The notes under the pieces: generated by a model | What the model saw: only the letters and a program-made list of their open reading frames with translations | Database searches by the model: none | What the model was told of the DNA's origin: nothing | Shown here: positions 51,428-58,850 of the stretch, in pieces | Layout: each line of letters starts with the position of its first letter | Position numbering within the stretch: position 1 is the stretch's first letter | Assembly (NCBI RefSeq): GCF_002812725.1 | Contig: NZ_NMUN01000010.1 | Location: 409,238 to 473,237, forward strand | Source of the DNA: Microbacterium sp. BR1 | GTDB taxonomy: Bacteria; Actinomycetota; Actinomycetes; Actinomycetales; Microbacteriaceae | Reading direction: 5' to 3' | Length of the DNA stretch: 64,000 nt | Translations under genes and position numbers: made by a program

Positions 51428-52046
51428 CCGCCTGTCGGCCGGCGATGTAGCTCATGCCTTCGAGGCGTCCTGCGGTGCGGGCTTTGGAGATCCAGTCCGC
51501 GGCGGTGCGGTAGGGCACGTTGAGTTCGGCTTGGACGGCTTTGGTGGGGGGCTGACCCGAGAGCGCGGCGGCGCTGTAGATCAGTTCGACGAGATCCATC
51601 CGCGCTTCTTTGTTAGCGCGTTGCCGTGCCTGTTCGGCCATCCACTCGGGGACGAGACGACCCTCTGCAGTTGTTAGCTCGCTAACAGTTGTGGGGTCGT
51701 TCCCGTCGTCGAGGGAGATCGCGATGCATGACGGTGTTGCTGCCTGCACGATTTCTTGGACGCGCACGCGGCGGAGCGCGGCGCCATTGATCTCGCCGCC
51801 GGGTTCGGCGATGACCACGTTGACGGACGTGACACGGTAGCGGCCGAGTTCACGGTCGTAGCGGGCTTGCACGGTTGTTTCGTGCGGGACGTCGTCTTCT
51901 TCGATGGTCGCCCGGAAGGCCGGGACGATGCGCAACGCGGACCCGATCGGGAGTGTGGCGTCGCGCCAGGTGACGGGGTCGCCTTCGAGTGTTCGCACGT
52001 CGATTTTCACCTCCTTAGTTTGCCTCTCCGCGTCACGAATATGCAT
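51420..52046 (-). CDS. HTH-containing island protein next to the integrase
   Basis: A 208-aa protein. The N-terminal 120 residues are predicted beta-rich (GSALRIVPAFRATIEEDD, TTVQARYDRELGRYRVTSVNVVI). The C-terminal 60 residues form a putative helix-turn-helix (LIYSAAALSGQPPTKAVQAELNVPYRTAADWISKARTAGRLEG). It overlaps the integrase by 8 bp, so they are co-transcribed. It could be a regulator or directionality factor. I do not know a named family. The ATG at 52046 has AAGG 6 nt upstream; a stronger AAGGAGG lies inside the frame near 52016, so a shorter start is possible. Confidence 0.65.
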   Translation of the reverse strand: MHIRDAERQTKEVKIDVRTLEGDPVTWRDATLPIGSALRIVPAFRATIEEDDVPHETTVQARYDRELGRYRVTSVNVVIAEPGGEINGAALRRVRVQEIVQAATPSCIAISLDDGNDPTTVSELTTAEGRLVPEWMAEQARQRANKEARMDLVELIYSAAALSGQPPTKAVQAELNVPYRTAADWISKARTAGRLEGMSYIAGRQADG

Positions 52047-52123
52047 GTATAACCTTGACGTAGTTTGTCACATCTGATTCACTCTCGTCAAACCTTGTCG
52101 GGTATACGCAAAGGAGTTGGATC

Positions 52124-52354
52124 ATGGCAAACACCACGAACACGATGCGAACGGGACTGGCCCACACGTTCCTCAGCCCGGATGAAGTCGCGGCGATGCT
52201 CCCGGGGGTGACCAAGGGCAAACTCGCGATGTGGCGGTACGAGGGCAAGGGTCCGCGGTACCGCAAGCTCGGGCGCACAATCGTCTACGCGCTCGACGAG
52301 TTGGAGGAGTGGATCGAGGCGTCAACCTGCGATCGCACGTCCGAGGCGGTGTGA
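52124..52354 (+). CDS. AlpA/excisionase-like DNA-binding protein
   Basis: A 76-aa winged-HTH protein: FLSPDEVAAMLPGVTKGKLAMWRYEGKGPRYRKLGRTIVYALDELEEWIEAS, the MerR/AlpA pattern of excisionases. AAAGGAG precedes the ATG by 8 nt. It diverges from the integrase pair and probably controls excision or the adjacent promoters. Confidence 0.85.
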   Translation: MANTTNTMRTGLAHTFLSPDEVAAMLPGVTKGKLAMWRYEGKGPRYRKLGRTIVYALDELEEWIEASTCDRTSEAV

Positions 52355-52388
52355 CTCGTGACGTGGATGACGAGGTCAGAGGCCGAGC

Positions 52389-52853
52389 ATGAGCTTGAGC
52401 GCACGCAACTGGGCGTGGGAGACGGACAACCGCCCGAGGATCGCGACCGATACGCCCGCAGGTCTGGAAGATGTGCCCTGGGTGCCACTGACCCCGGCCG
52501 AGAAGCTGGTGCTGCTGTGCCTGGCGGAGCTGGAGAGCGCGGCCGAGGGGTACGCCTACCCGTCGTACGCAACGATCGCACGTCGTACCTGTTTGAACGT
52601 ACGCACCGTGCAGCGGGTGGTGAAGGTGCTCGGCGAGTCGGGACTGGTGCACGTCGCTCGCGACCGGCGGGTAGACGGAAGGTGGCTGTCGTGCATCTAC
52701 CGATTCCCCGCGGTTCCCGAGGAGTACCGCGAGAAGGATCAAGCGTGGATGCATCGCCAGAGGTTCGCCGCAGCGAACGGCACTATCCACAGTGTCGGCG
52801 CTCCGTCCGATGGCAGGCCATTGTCGGGGCGCATCCGGGCAGGACACCGATAG
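52389..52853 (+). CDS. HTH_36 domain protein, probable replication/regulatory factor
   Basis: A 154-aa protein with a helix-turn-helix of HTH_36 type: VPLTPAEKLVLLCLAELESAAEGYAYPSYATIARRTCLNVRTVQRVVKVLGESGLVHVARDRR (about 32-95). The start MSLSARNWAW is typical of this group in actinobacterial islands. The basic tail has no motif. Such proteins sit at replication loci of plasmids and integrative elements; initiation activity is not shown here. Confidence 0.7.
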   Translation: MSLSARNWAWETDNRPRIATDTPAGLEDVPWVPLTPAEKLVLLCLAELESAAEGYAYPSYATIARRTCLNVRTVQRVVKVLGESGLVHVARDRRVDGRWLSCIYRFPAVPEEYREKDQAWMHRQRFAAANGTIHSVGAPSDGRPLSGRIRAGHR

Positions 52854-53050
52854 GGCCGACAGCGGGTGTCGGTTTCGTGTCCTGTCGGTATCGGCATCAC
52901 GCCGAGAGGGCTATCGGCGTCACGTCGCGCGCATATCGGTCTGTTGTCTCACTAGTAGTGAGAGATCAGGGAGATGAACAGAGAAGGGAACACCGAACGG
53001 CAAATCCGCGGATCCGGGCTATCCGGCTACGGGGAGGGACGGCTGGCGTC

Positions 53051-53129
53051 GGAACTCCGACACTCTCGAACCTCGGGACTTCCGTACTCCGACACATCCG
53101 ACCTTCCGAAGTCCGGCATTTCGGGAGTG
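53051..53129. repeat. Iteron-like array upstream of parA
   Basis: About ten degenerate 7-9-bp units of the form G-N-ACTTCC/ACTCC/ACATCC run up to the parA ribosome site (for example GGAACTCC, GACACTCTC, GGGACTTCC, GTACTCC, GACACATCC and GACCTTCC). The strings CACTCTCG and ACATCCG recur in the array at 54141-54199. It is a likely partition site bound by the ParB-like protein. The remaining 52854-53050 holds no supported gene. Confidence 0.55.
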
Positions 53130-53133
53130 CGTC

Positions 53134-53793
53134 GTGAAAATCGTCGCCGTGGCAAATCAGAAGGGCGGGGTCGGCAAGACGACCGTCGCGATGCAACTGG
53201 CGGCTCACCTGTCCAGGACATTTCGGATGCTGGTCGTTGATGTCGATCCGCAGGGTTCAACCACGTGGTGGGCGCAGAACATGGCCGCACACATCCCGTT
53301 CGACTTCGCCGACGACCACGACCCTGGCGTGCTTACCCGACTGCGTGAACTCGACGACTTGTACGACCTCGTCGTTGTCGACACTCCAGGAAGTCTCGAA
53401 GACACCCGCACCCTCGAGGCTGTCCTCGACGCTGCGGACTACGTCATCGTTCCGGTCGTCCCCGAGCCGATGGCGATCGACCCCACGCTCCGCACGGTCA
53501 CCCGCCTGATCGAACCGCGCGGACTGCCCTACCGGGTGCTGCTGAACCGCGTGGACGGGCGTATCCCGGGCCAGTACCAGCAGTGGCAGACGGTGTTGCA
53601 GGATTCGTTCGGACTGCTCACCTTCCAGTCCTATCTGCGCCAGTACCTGATCCACGCCCATGCTCCGATGCTCGGACGGTTAGTCACCAACCTCGCCGAC
53701 ACCCGCCGCACCGAGGGATCGATCGCCGACATCACCCGCGTCGGATTCGAGCTGACGTCACACCTGCAGTCCGGACTGCACTCGAGGTGGTGA
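53134..53793 (+). CDS. parA: ParA-family partition ATPase
   Basis: A 219-aa deviant-Walker ATPase: KIVAVANQKGGVGKTTVAMQLAAHL (deviant Walker A, residues 2-26), VVDVDPQGSTTWWAQN (A'), and LVVVDTPGSLEDTRTLEAVLDAADYVIVPVVPEP (Walker B, near 82). There is no N-terminal HTH, so this is the short type Ib/III form. GTG 53134 follows GGGAG. A two-base gap separates its stop from the ParB-like start. It would segregate or stabilise the element when excised or replicating. Confidence 0.93.
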   Translation: MKIVAVANQKGGVGKTTVAMQLAAHLSRTFRMLVVDVDPQGSTTWWAQNMAAHIPFDFADDHDPGVLTRLRELDDLYDLVVVDTPGSLEDTRTLEAVLDAADYVIVPVVPEPMAIDPTLRTVTRLIEPRGLPYRVLLNRVDGRIPGQYQQWQTVLQDSFGLLTFQSYLRQYLIHAHAPMLGRLVTNLADTRRTEGSIADITRVGFELTSHLQSGLHSRW

Positions 53794-53795
53794 CG

Positions 53796-54560
53796 ATGGG
53801 CAAGATCGACCTTGCAGGACAGCTGGGTGACGCGCGAGCGCGCGTCACGTCACTTGCCCCGCCGACCGGGCGCGCAATGGCCAATGAGATGGAGGCGAAA
53901 GCCCCTCCGCTCGTGCGAGGCGTGGCGAAATACGCACGTCTCACCCGGAAAGAAACTCGGCTGCGGGAGGACCAGTATGTCGAGCTCACCCAACTCGCTC
54001 GCGCACTGATGCGGCGCCGCACCGACCGTCAGGAGCGGATCACCGAGAACACGCTCGTCCGCGTTGCGATCGACCTGCTGCTGGCGAACGCGGATCAGCT
54101 CGTCGGCGACACCGAGGACGCACTCCTGCAGTCCGTGATTTCCGAACATCCGCACTCTCGGACTTCAGGAGTCCCGGACTCTGCAACTTCAGGAGTGCCA
54201 AAGGATCGGGGCGTCGGCTGTCGAACGAACGGCGCGGGAGTTGTCCTGATGCTGTCCGTGAACGTCTACTCGACCGGGCCGTCCTGCCAGCGGTGTCGGC
54301 TGACGATCCGCAAGTTGGAGGAGAGCGGCATCCGCTTCGCCGTGATTGACGTGACGGATGTGGGCAATCTGGCGGCTCGCGATTTCATCACCGAAGATCT
54401 CGGGTACAGCGAAGCGCCCGTGGTCATCGTCGACAATGAGCCGCAGCACCACTGGTCAGGATTCCGGCCCGATTTCGTAGACCGGCTCGCCAGCGCAGGC
54501 ACGACCCATTCGCCAGCATCCGGTCCGGCTGCCACGTTCATGGCCGGGATCGGGCGGTGA
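53796..54560 (+). CDS. ParB-like ribbon-helix-helix protein fused in frame to an NrdH-like glutaredoxin
   Basis: One open frame of 254 codons. Residues 1-110 resemble small partition DNA-binding proteins: a flexible basic N-terminus, then a ribbon-helix-helix-like segment (TRLREDQYVELTQLARALMRRR...ITENTLVRVAIDLLLANAD). Residues 117-133 (HSRTSGVPDSATSGVPK) are encoded by the second iteron array. From Met152 (ATG 54249) a glutaredoxin domain begins: VNVYSTGPSCQRCRLTIRKLEESG, with a CxxC active site, and YSEAPVVIVDNEPQHHWSGFRPD as in NrdH. CGGGAG lies 8 nt before Met152, so the glutaredoxin may also be made separately. Confidence 0.7.
   Translation: MGKIDLAGQLGDARARVTSLAPPTGRAMANEMEAKAPPLVRGVAKYARLTRKETRLREDQYVELTQLARALMRRRTDRQERITENTLVRVAIDLLLANADQLVGDTEDALLQSVISEHPHSRTSGVPDSATSGVPKDRGVGCRTNGAGVVLMLSVNVYSTGPSCQRCRLTIRKLEESGIRFAVIDVTDVGNLAARDFITEDLGYSEAPVVIVDNEPQHHWSGFRPDFVDRLASAGTTHSPASGPAATFMAGIGR
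54141..54199. repeat. Second iteron-like array, inside the ParB-glutaredoxin linker
   Basis: Units such as GAACATCC, GCACTCTC, GGACTTCA, GGAGTCCC and CAACTTCA, followed by GGAGTGCC, repeat in register with the array upstream of parA. When translated, both arrays would encode the pattern HSRTSG(L/V)P-S-TS-(L/V)PK. The likeness is at DNA level, as expected for a partition site. Confidence 0.5.
54235..54251 (+). promoter_or_regulatory. Internal ribosome site and start for the glutaredoxin domain
   Basis: CGGGAG (54235-54240) is spaced 8 nt from ATG 54249, in frame within the fused gene. It coincides with the expected N-terminus of an NrdH protein. Confidence 0.5.
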
Positions 54561-54566
54561 TGCCCG

Positions 54567-55490
54567 ATGGAGGAATCGGAGGAGGCGGGCGAGCGGATCC
54601 GTGAGTACAAGCGGCAGTGGCGGCAGAACAACCAGGATCACATCCGCGAATACCGGAGGAACTACGACGCCGCGAACCGCGAACGGATCAACCGGAACGA
54701 GGTGGACCGCAACCGCCGCGCCGCGGAGCAGAAGCGCCGTGAGGAAGAGCGCCGCGAGAAGAACGCGAGGAAGTCGCGCGACTACTATCACGCCAACATC
54801 GAGCAACGTCGCGCGTACCAGCGTGACTACCTTGCTCGACGCAAGGCCGCAGATCCTGACGCGTATCGCGAGGAACGCTCACGTGCGAACGCGGAGTGGC
54901 GTGAGCGGCACAAGGAAGAACGGGCGGCGAAACGCCGTGACAAGTATCGGGACGACCCGGAGCAGAAGAAGGAAAACGCACGCCGCCACTATGAACGCAA
55001 TGCCGAGCAGATCAAGGCAAGAAGGCGCGAGTACTACGCGGCAAACAAGGAACGCGAACTCGCGGCGGCTCGCGCCTGGAAGGCACGAGAACGCCGCCGC
55101 ATCGAGGCCGGGCTCCCACCGCATAGGAGACACCGCGCAACATCCACCGAACGAGACACCAACCTCGAGAGCGCCACGCTGTTCTTCGCGCCGCATCGGG
55201 ACGCGAACGCGGTCGCTGCCCTCCGCGACGAAGGTCGCACGCCGCAACGTCTCCTCGACGAATGGCAACGCGATTGCTACCGCGCCCGCACCACCCACTA
55301 CGCCGCCCGCAACCCCGAACTCCGACACGATGTACCGGGCCGACTTTCCGCCGAAGAGCAACGCATGGAGAACGTTGCGCGCGAGATCAATGCACGGCTC
55401 CGGATCGGCGAAAAGCGCGTCATCGAGCGAGGAGACGCCGCCCGACCACACGCCGGCCCGAACTCTCAGACGAGAGGAATGGGGCGATGA
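54567..55490 (+). CDS. Highly charged helical repeat protein of unknown function
   Basis: A 307-aa protein, about one third Arg, Lys or Glu. Residues 8-175 are made of imperfect repeats of the kind REYKRQWRQNNQDH / REYRRNYDAANRER / RDYYHANIEQRR / RRHYERNAEQIK / REYYAANKERE, an 11-14-residue aromatic-basic period predicted as one long helix. The C-terminal 100 residues are less repetitive (LLDEWQRDCYRARTTHYAARNPEL). Similar repeats occur in phage and island proteins near HNH nucleases, but no nuclease motif is seen here. The start is 6 nt after the preceding stop, so it is in the par operon. Confidence 0.7.
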   Translation: MEESEEAGERIREYKRQWRQNNQDHIREYRRNYDAANRERINRNEVDRNRRAAEQKRREEERREKNARKSRDYYHANIEQRRAYQRDYLARRKAADPDAYREERSRANAEWRERHKEERAAKRRDKYRDDPEQKKENARRHYERNAEQIKARRREYYAANKERELAAARAWKARERRRIEAGLPPHRRHRATSTERDTNLESATLFFAPHRDANAVAALRDEGRTPQRLLDEWQRDCYRARTTHYAARNPELRHDVPGRLSAEEQRMENVAREINARLRIGEKRVIERGDAARPHAGPNSQTRGMGR

Positions 55491-55605
55491 TTCCTCCCCA
55501 GGCGCGTCGTTGGTGTGGTGCTCACTCGCGAGTTAGCCCTGTGCATCGCGGGGAACGAGAATATTGGCGCAGCCGCTCCTGCGCGCACGAAACGAAGGGA
55601 CCAGC

Positions 55606-55860
55606 ATGATCGATAGAACAGACGTCGAAGCGACCATCACGCGAGTTGCTGTTGCGGCCTTCACCTACTACCCCGAGCGCGCGACCGAGGAGCCGGGTTA
55701 CACGCTCGGCGAGGACGTCGCCTGGTGTATCAAGCCACTCGTCGGCTTGCAGGGGCCAGCGCGCGGGGTGTGGCGGTTGCGCATCGCTGGACTCATCACC
55801 GACCCCGCCGCCGACCGGCGCGCTTTCATCAGAGACATCAGCTCTCTCGCACGCGAGTAA
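55606..55860 (+). CDS. Hypothetical island protein
   Basis: An 84-aa protein (MIDRTDVEATITRVAVAAFTYYPERATEEPGY...) with no motif I recognise. GAAGGGA precedes the ATG by 5 nt; an open extension of 14 codons upstream lacks a ribosome site. It may be a small regulatory or anti-restriction-type island protein, but nothing in the sequence shows this. It lies 115 bp after the charged repeat protein. Confidence 0.5.
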   Translation: MIDRTDVEATITRVAVAAFTYYPERATEEPGYTLGEDVAWCIKPLVGLQGPARGVWRLRIAGLITDPAADRRAFIRDISSLARE

Positions 55861-56033
55861 TCCCTTCGGCCGGTGATCCGCGATCGTACGCGCCGTCGCG
55901 CGGCCGTCAAGGGCGCTTCGCGTCGCGTTGCGACACGGCTGGCGCCGTGCCCCTGACAACCGCAGACCGCCGTGAGGAAGCTAGATATCACGGCGAAGGA
56001 CAGGAACGCCGAAATACCGCTTCAGCCTTTTCG

Positions 56034-56049
56034 GTTTAGCCAGCTAAAC
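56034..56049. promoter_or_regulatory. 16-bp palindrome upstream of the zeta/resolvase operon
   Basis: GTTTAGC-CA-GCTAAAC is a perfect palindrome ending 7 bp before the ribosome site AGGAGG (56057-56062). It overlaps a possible -10 box TAAACT (56045-56050). This is the position expected for an autoregulatory operator of a toxin-antitoxin-type operon. Confidence 0.6.
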
Positions 56050-56070
56050 TCGCGCCAGGAGGCGGAAAAC

Positions 56071-56313
56071 ATGGCGGCTGGCCAATCTGCATGGCGTGTG
56101 AATGACGCCATTGCGTACGACGAGATGCGTGAGGGAGCCAGCGCGCTCGCGTCCCAGCTTCTCCAGCGAGCCCAACAGGGCGGTGCGTCGCTGGACTCCG
56201 TCGTCAGGCTTCGTGCGCAGGCCAACGCCGTCAATGGGTTCGATCGTGCGGCTGTGGACCGGCTCACGGCTGAACTCGAATCACGCGGTTCAAGCGTTGC
56301 GAGCAACACGTGA
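56071..56313 (+). CDS. Putative antitoxin / small partner of the zeta-like protein
   Basis: An 80-aa, mostly helical protein (MAAGQSAWRVNDAIAYDEMREGASALASQLLQRAQQGGASLDSVVRLRAQANAVNGFDRAAVDRLTAELESRG). ATG 56071 has a perfect AGGAGG 8 nt upstream; an open extension to 55972 is rejected for lack of such a site. It overlaps the zeta-like gene by 4 bp (ATGA). Size, order and position match epsilon-type antitoxins, but no sequence likeness to epsilon is evident. The role is inferred from context. Confidence 0.55.
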   Translation: MAAGQSAWRVNDAIAYDEMREGASALASQLLQRAQQGGASLDSVVRLRAQANAVNGFDRAAVDRLTAELESRGSSVASNT

Positions 56314-57260
56314 GCGACGTCGTAGCAGGGGGCAGCAGAGATCCCCTCAACGAATACGAACGCACTATCGAGCCAATCCTTTTCCCGCCTGTGGATGGGG
56401 ATACTTCACCTCACCTCACTCTCATTGCTGGGGGGCCGGGGAGCGGCCGGGGACGAGCGATCGCGCGTGCGCTTGACGCCTCGCCGACCGCCACGGTGCT
56501 CTCGTCGACGGAACTTCGCGCCCTTCATGCTGCGGTCGCAGAGACGGGCACGGCATCGACTGCGAGCGTGAACGCGGATGTTGCTGAGTGGCTGCGTGCG
56601 GCGATCTCCCATGCCCGTGAGGTGCGACGCCCCCTCATTATCGAAGGCGACTTCCGCACGCCCTTCGCGGCGCTGGGCGTCGCGACGCAGTTCCTCGATG
56701 CCCGCTACCAAGTGCAAATGGTCGTTGTTGTGCCTCGGCGCGCAGAATCGCTGCTTGCTGTCGCGTCGGCACACTTTCGGCAGATCCAACGGACAGGCCA
56801 TGCCGTCGAGGTATCCGTCGCTGAACACGATGCACGTTGGACCGATGTCCGCGACGTGCTTGCCGCGGTCTCCGCCGAACGGGGCGTAGAGGTGACGATG
56901 CTCGACGGGTCCGGAAACGGACTGCCCACCGGTTCGAGCGACTCGTTCAATCGCGCCCGCGCGGGCGGACCCACGAAGCGAGCCGCAGTCGAATGGCTAG
57001 GAGAGCTGCGCCGCATCACGGACTTTGCCCGCTCGCTACCGCCGCGAGCCACAGATCTCGCCTTGCTCATCGAGTTGCATCAGGTGGCTCTCCGCGAGGT
57101 CGTCCCGGCCATGAACCTGCCCGCGAGCTCGACCACAGGCCCGCAACTGGAGTCTCGTCTAGCGGCCGAGGCCCAGTCGCTGCGCCGCCAGCTCTCCGCA
57201 TTGCCGACGAGCGATCCGTCTACGACAGCTGCTCCCGAGATGCCTGTGATCGGCCGATGA
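56310..57260 (+). CDS. Zeta-toxin-like P-loop protein with altered catalytic residues
   Basis: A 316-aa protein whose order of motifs follows zeta/PezT kinases of UDP-N-acetylglucosamine: P-loop region HLTLIAGGPGSGRGRAIARALD (near 42), VLSSTELRALH (where zeta has the catalytic Asp of DxDxFxxxHP), RPLIIEGDFRTPFAALGVATQFLDARYQVQMVVVVPRRAES (like IIEGTLR...), and the segment GHAVEVSVAEHDARW. However, the Walker-A Lys is Arg, the following Ser/Thr is Gly, and the expected Asp is Thr or Ser. It may be inactive or repurposed. It is coupled to its neighbours on both sides by 4-bp overlaps. Confidence 0.7.
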   Translation: MSDVVAGGSRDPLNEYERTIEPILFPPVDGDTSPHLTLIAGGPGSGRGRAIARALDASPTATVLSSTELRALHAAVAETGTASTASVNADVAEWLRAAISHAREVRRPLIIEGDFRTPFAALGVATQFLDARYQVQMVVVVPRRAESLLAVASAHFRQIQRTGHAVEVSVAEHDARWTDVRDVLAAVSAERGVEVTMLDGSGNGLPTGSSDSFNRARAGGPTKRAAVEWLGELRRITDFARSLPPRATDLALLIELHQVALREVVPAMNLPASSTTGPQLESRLAAEAQSLRRQLSALPTSDPSTTAAPEMPVIGR

Positions 57261-57817
57261 CTTCACGCGTCGTCGGCTACACCCGGACCTTGCGCGCAGG
57301 TGCGCCGATTGATGAGGACGTAGCCGTGCTCAAGGCGCACGGCGCGGAAGAGGTCTTCGTCGATGCGGGGGAGGGGCACCCGCGCGATCGGCCTGAGCTC
57401 AAGGAATGCCTCGCGAGGCTCAGCGCAGGCGACACTCTCGTGGTGACGAGCGCCGCGCGGCTCTCGCACAGCTTGAACCACCTCGTCTCTACGCTGCGAT
57501 CCCTCGACGATGATTCGATCTACTTTCGGTCTATCGCCGAACCCAAACTAGATCTGGCTCCGGCGTCCACTTCAGAAACAAGCGCCTACCTGATCGCGTT
57601 GGATGATGTCCGCCGCGCCTTGCTCGGTGACCGCGTTCGCGCAGGACTCCGAGCCGCCAGGATGGAGGGCCGCAGGGCGGGGCGTCCTTCTGTCATGACT
57701 CCCGACAAGATCGGCATTGCGACCGAGCTTCGATCCCACGGCCGATCGGTGGCTCACATTGCAAATGTCGTGGGCGTGAGCGCCAGCGCCGTTCGTCGCG
57801 CGCTCCGTACCGTGTAG
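57257..57817 (+). CDS. Serine resolvase/invertase-like protein lacking the catalytic serine
   Basis: A 186-aa protein with the resolvase fold: RVVGYTRTLRAGAPIDEDVAVLKAHGAEEVFVDAGEGHPRDRPELKECLARLSAGDTLVVTSAARLSHS, and a C-terminal HTH (GRPSVMTPDKIGIATELRSHGRSVAHIANVVGVSASAVRRALRT). Compared with gamma-delta resolvase (GYARVSTSQQ...LDRLGRD), the catalytic Ser10 position is Leu and Arg71 is His; Arg8 and Arg68 are kept. It is therefore probably not a recombinase but a DNA-binding regulator. Its ATG overlaps the zeta-like stop. Confidence 0.75.
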   Translation: MTSRVVGYTRTLRAGAPIDEDVAVLKAHGAEEVFVDAGEGHPRDRPELKECLARLSAGDTLVVTSAARLSHSLNHLVSTLRSLDDDSIYFRSIAEPKLDLAPASTSETSAYLIALDDVRRALLGDRVRAGLRAARMEGRRAGRPSVMTPDKIGIATELRSHGRSVAHIANVVGVSASAVRRALRTV

Positions 57818-58080
57818 ACGAACTGAAAATCGTGAGGTTGCGAGATCAACACACGTCGGAGCTACTGAAGCTCGTTCCGGCTATTGCAGGAGAGATTCGT
57901 CACAGGAAAATCGTCGCGTCGGGCGGGGGCGATTCGAATGGTTGGGATAGAGATCGGCTCTCAAGACTGACGCGACCAAGAGTTGTTTACGCAGCTCACA
58001 GGCGCTGAAGCGTTCCTACTAGTCGCGCGACGAACCGGCCATCTCCGTCGCACATGCAGACAGGGCGCTAGCTTTGTCGC
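57818..58080. other. 263-bp gap, no supported gene
   Basis: The base composition is more A/T-rich than the chromosome. A GTG near 57831 opens 58 codons (LRDQHTSELLKLVPAIAGE...) that match nothing I know. The promoter of the following interrupted gene must lie here, but no convincing -35/-10 pair is visible. Confidence 0.4.
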
Positions 58081-58786
58081 ATGGTGTTGCCGGAGGATGC
58101 TCGGTCCCGAGCGATCGCTAGTCTCCAACGCTGGCTAGACGAGACGCTGAAGCGCGACTTCCCGCTCGTCTCAACGATTCCGCTGACGCCCCAAGTAACG
58201 GGAACCCACTCGGAGTCGCTCATCGCGCTGATCCGAGATGCTACCGAAGTGCTGGGTCTTGACAAACCCTCCAGCGTTAACTTCAACGACTTGCGGGACT
58301 GGGCACAGCTACAAACGCACTCGTTGACGGCGGTGCGCGAGAGGCTTTCCGCCCTCGCGCGCTTCGAGCCGTTTGGCAGTGCGTTGGCGGTCGGCGTATT
58401 GGGCGAACTCTGCCAGACGGTTCGAGATCAGCTGAATGGCGTCCGCGCAGGCCGTGAGGTTTCGCTGCCGGCGGAGATAGTAAGCGAACGGTACCTCACG
58501 GCAATCAGGTCAGCTCGCGGAGACGTATCCCCCCTCCGAACGATGTTCGGTGGGGATCGGGAGCCGGTTGATGACCGCGGTGTCTTCCGACCAGACATAG
58601 TGATTGGGCACTTCGCGTACAGGACGAACGAGCTTATGTCGCGAGTTGGCCAGCATCTCCTATCCCTCGGCCTCGCGCCGGTCTCTGACGCATCTGCGGG
58701 AGTGGCTGTAGTGGGCTGGATTGCGAGTTCTCCGGATCCACCACTAGCTGCCTGGACGATGCACATCGTGCTCGATGCCTTATCGG
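58081..58786 (+). pseudogene. HEPN-motif protein gene, 5' part (split by an IS)
   Basis: 235 codons (MVLPEDARSRAIASLQRWLDETLKRDFPLV... to ...MHIVLDALS) run straight into the IS end; the last residues of the present frame (VRLVAWCQFLRGSRRR) are IS-encoded. Removing the IS and one 8-bp target copy joins it in frame to 60233-61014, giving 495 codons. This half is helical, with no known motif. The A/T-rich codons fit a foreign origin. Confidence 0.75.
58779..58786. repeat. Target-site duplication, left copy (CTTATCGG)
   Basis: CTTATCGG abuts the left end of the IS256-family element and is repeated at 60225-60232. Eight bases is the usual duplication length for this family. Confidence 0.85.
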
Positions 58787-58850
58787 GGGTGCGTCTCGTA
58801 GCTTGGTGTCAATTCCTGCGGGGTTCTCGTCGTCGTTGACGTAGGAGGGC

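Noticed and set aside
52358..53137. 259-codon frame overlapping the HTH_36 gene
   Set aside because: It is out of frame with the recognisable HTH domain, Arg-rich and without motifs.
52974..53240. 88-codon ORF (MNREGNTERQIRG...) before parA
   Set aside because: It has an AGGGAG before its ATG but overlaps parA by 107 bp, and its peptide simply reads the iteron array (HSRTSGLPYSDTSD). It is better explained as non-coding partition-site DNA.
55972..56070. Upstream extension of the putative antitoxin from GTG 55972
   Set aside because: It would translate through the palindrome and the AGGAGG site. The ATG at 56071 has ideal ribosome-site spacing.
57831..58007. 58-codon ORF (LRDQHTSELLKLVPAIAGE...) before the HEPN-motif gene
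   Set aside because: No ribosome site and no recognisable family; the evidence is too weak to call it coding.
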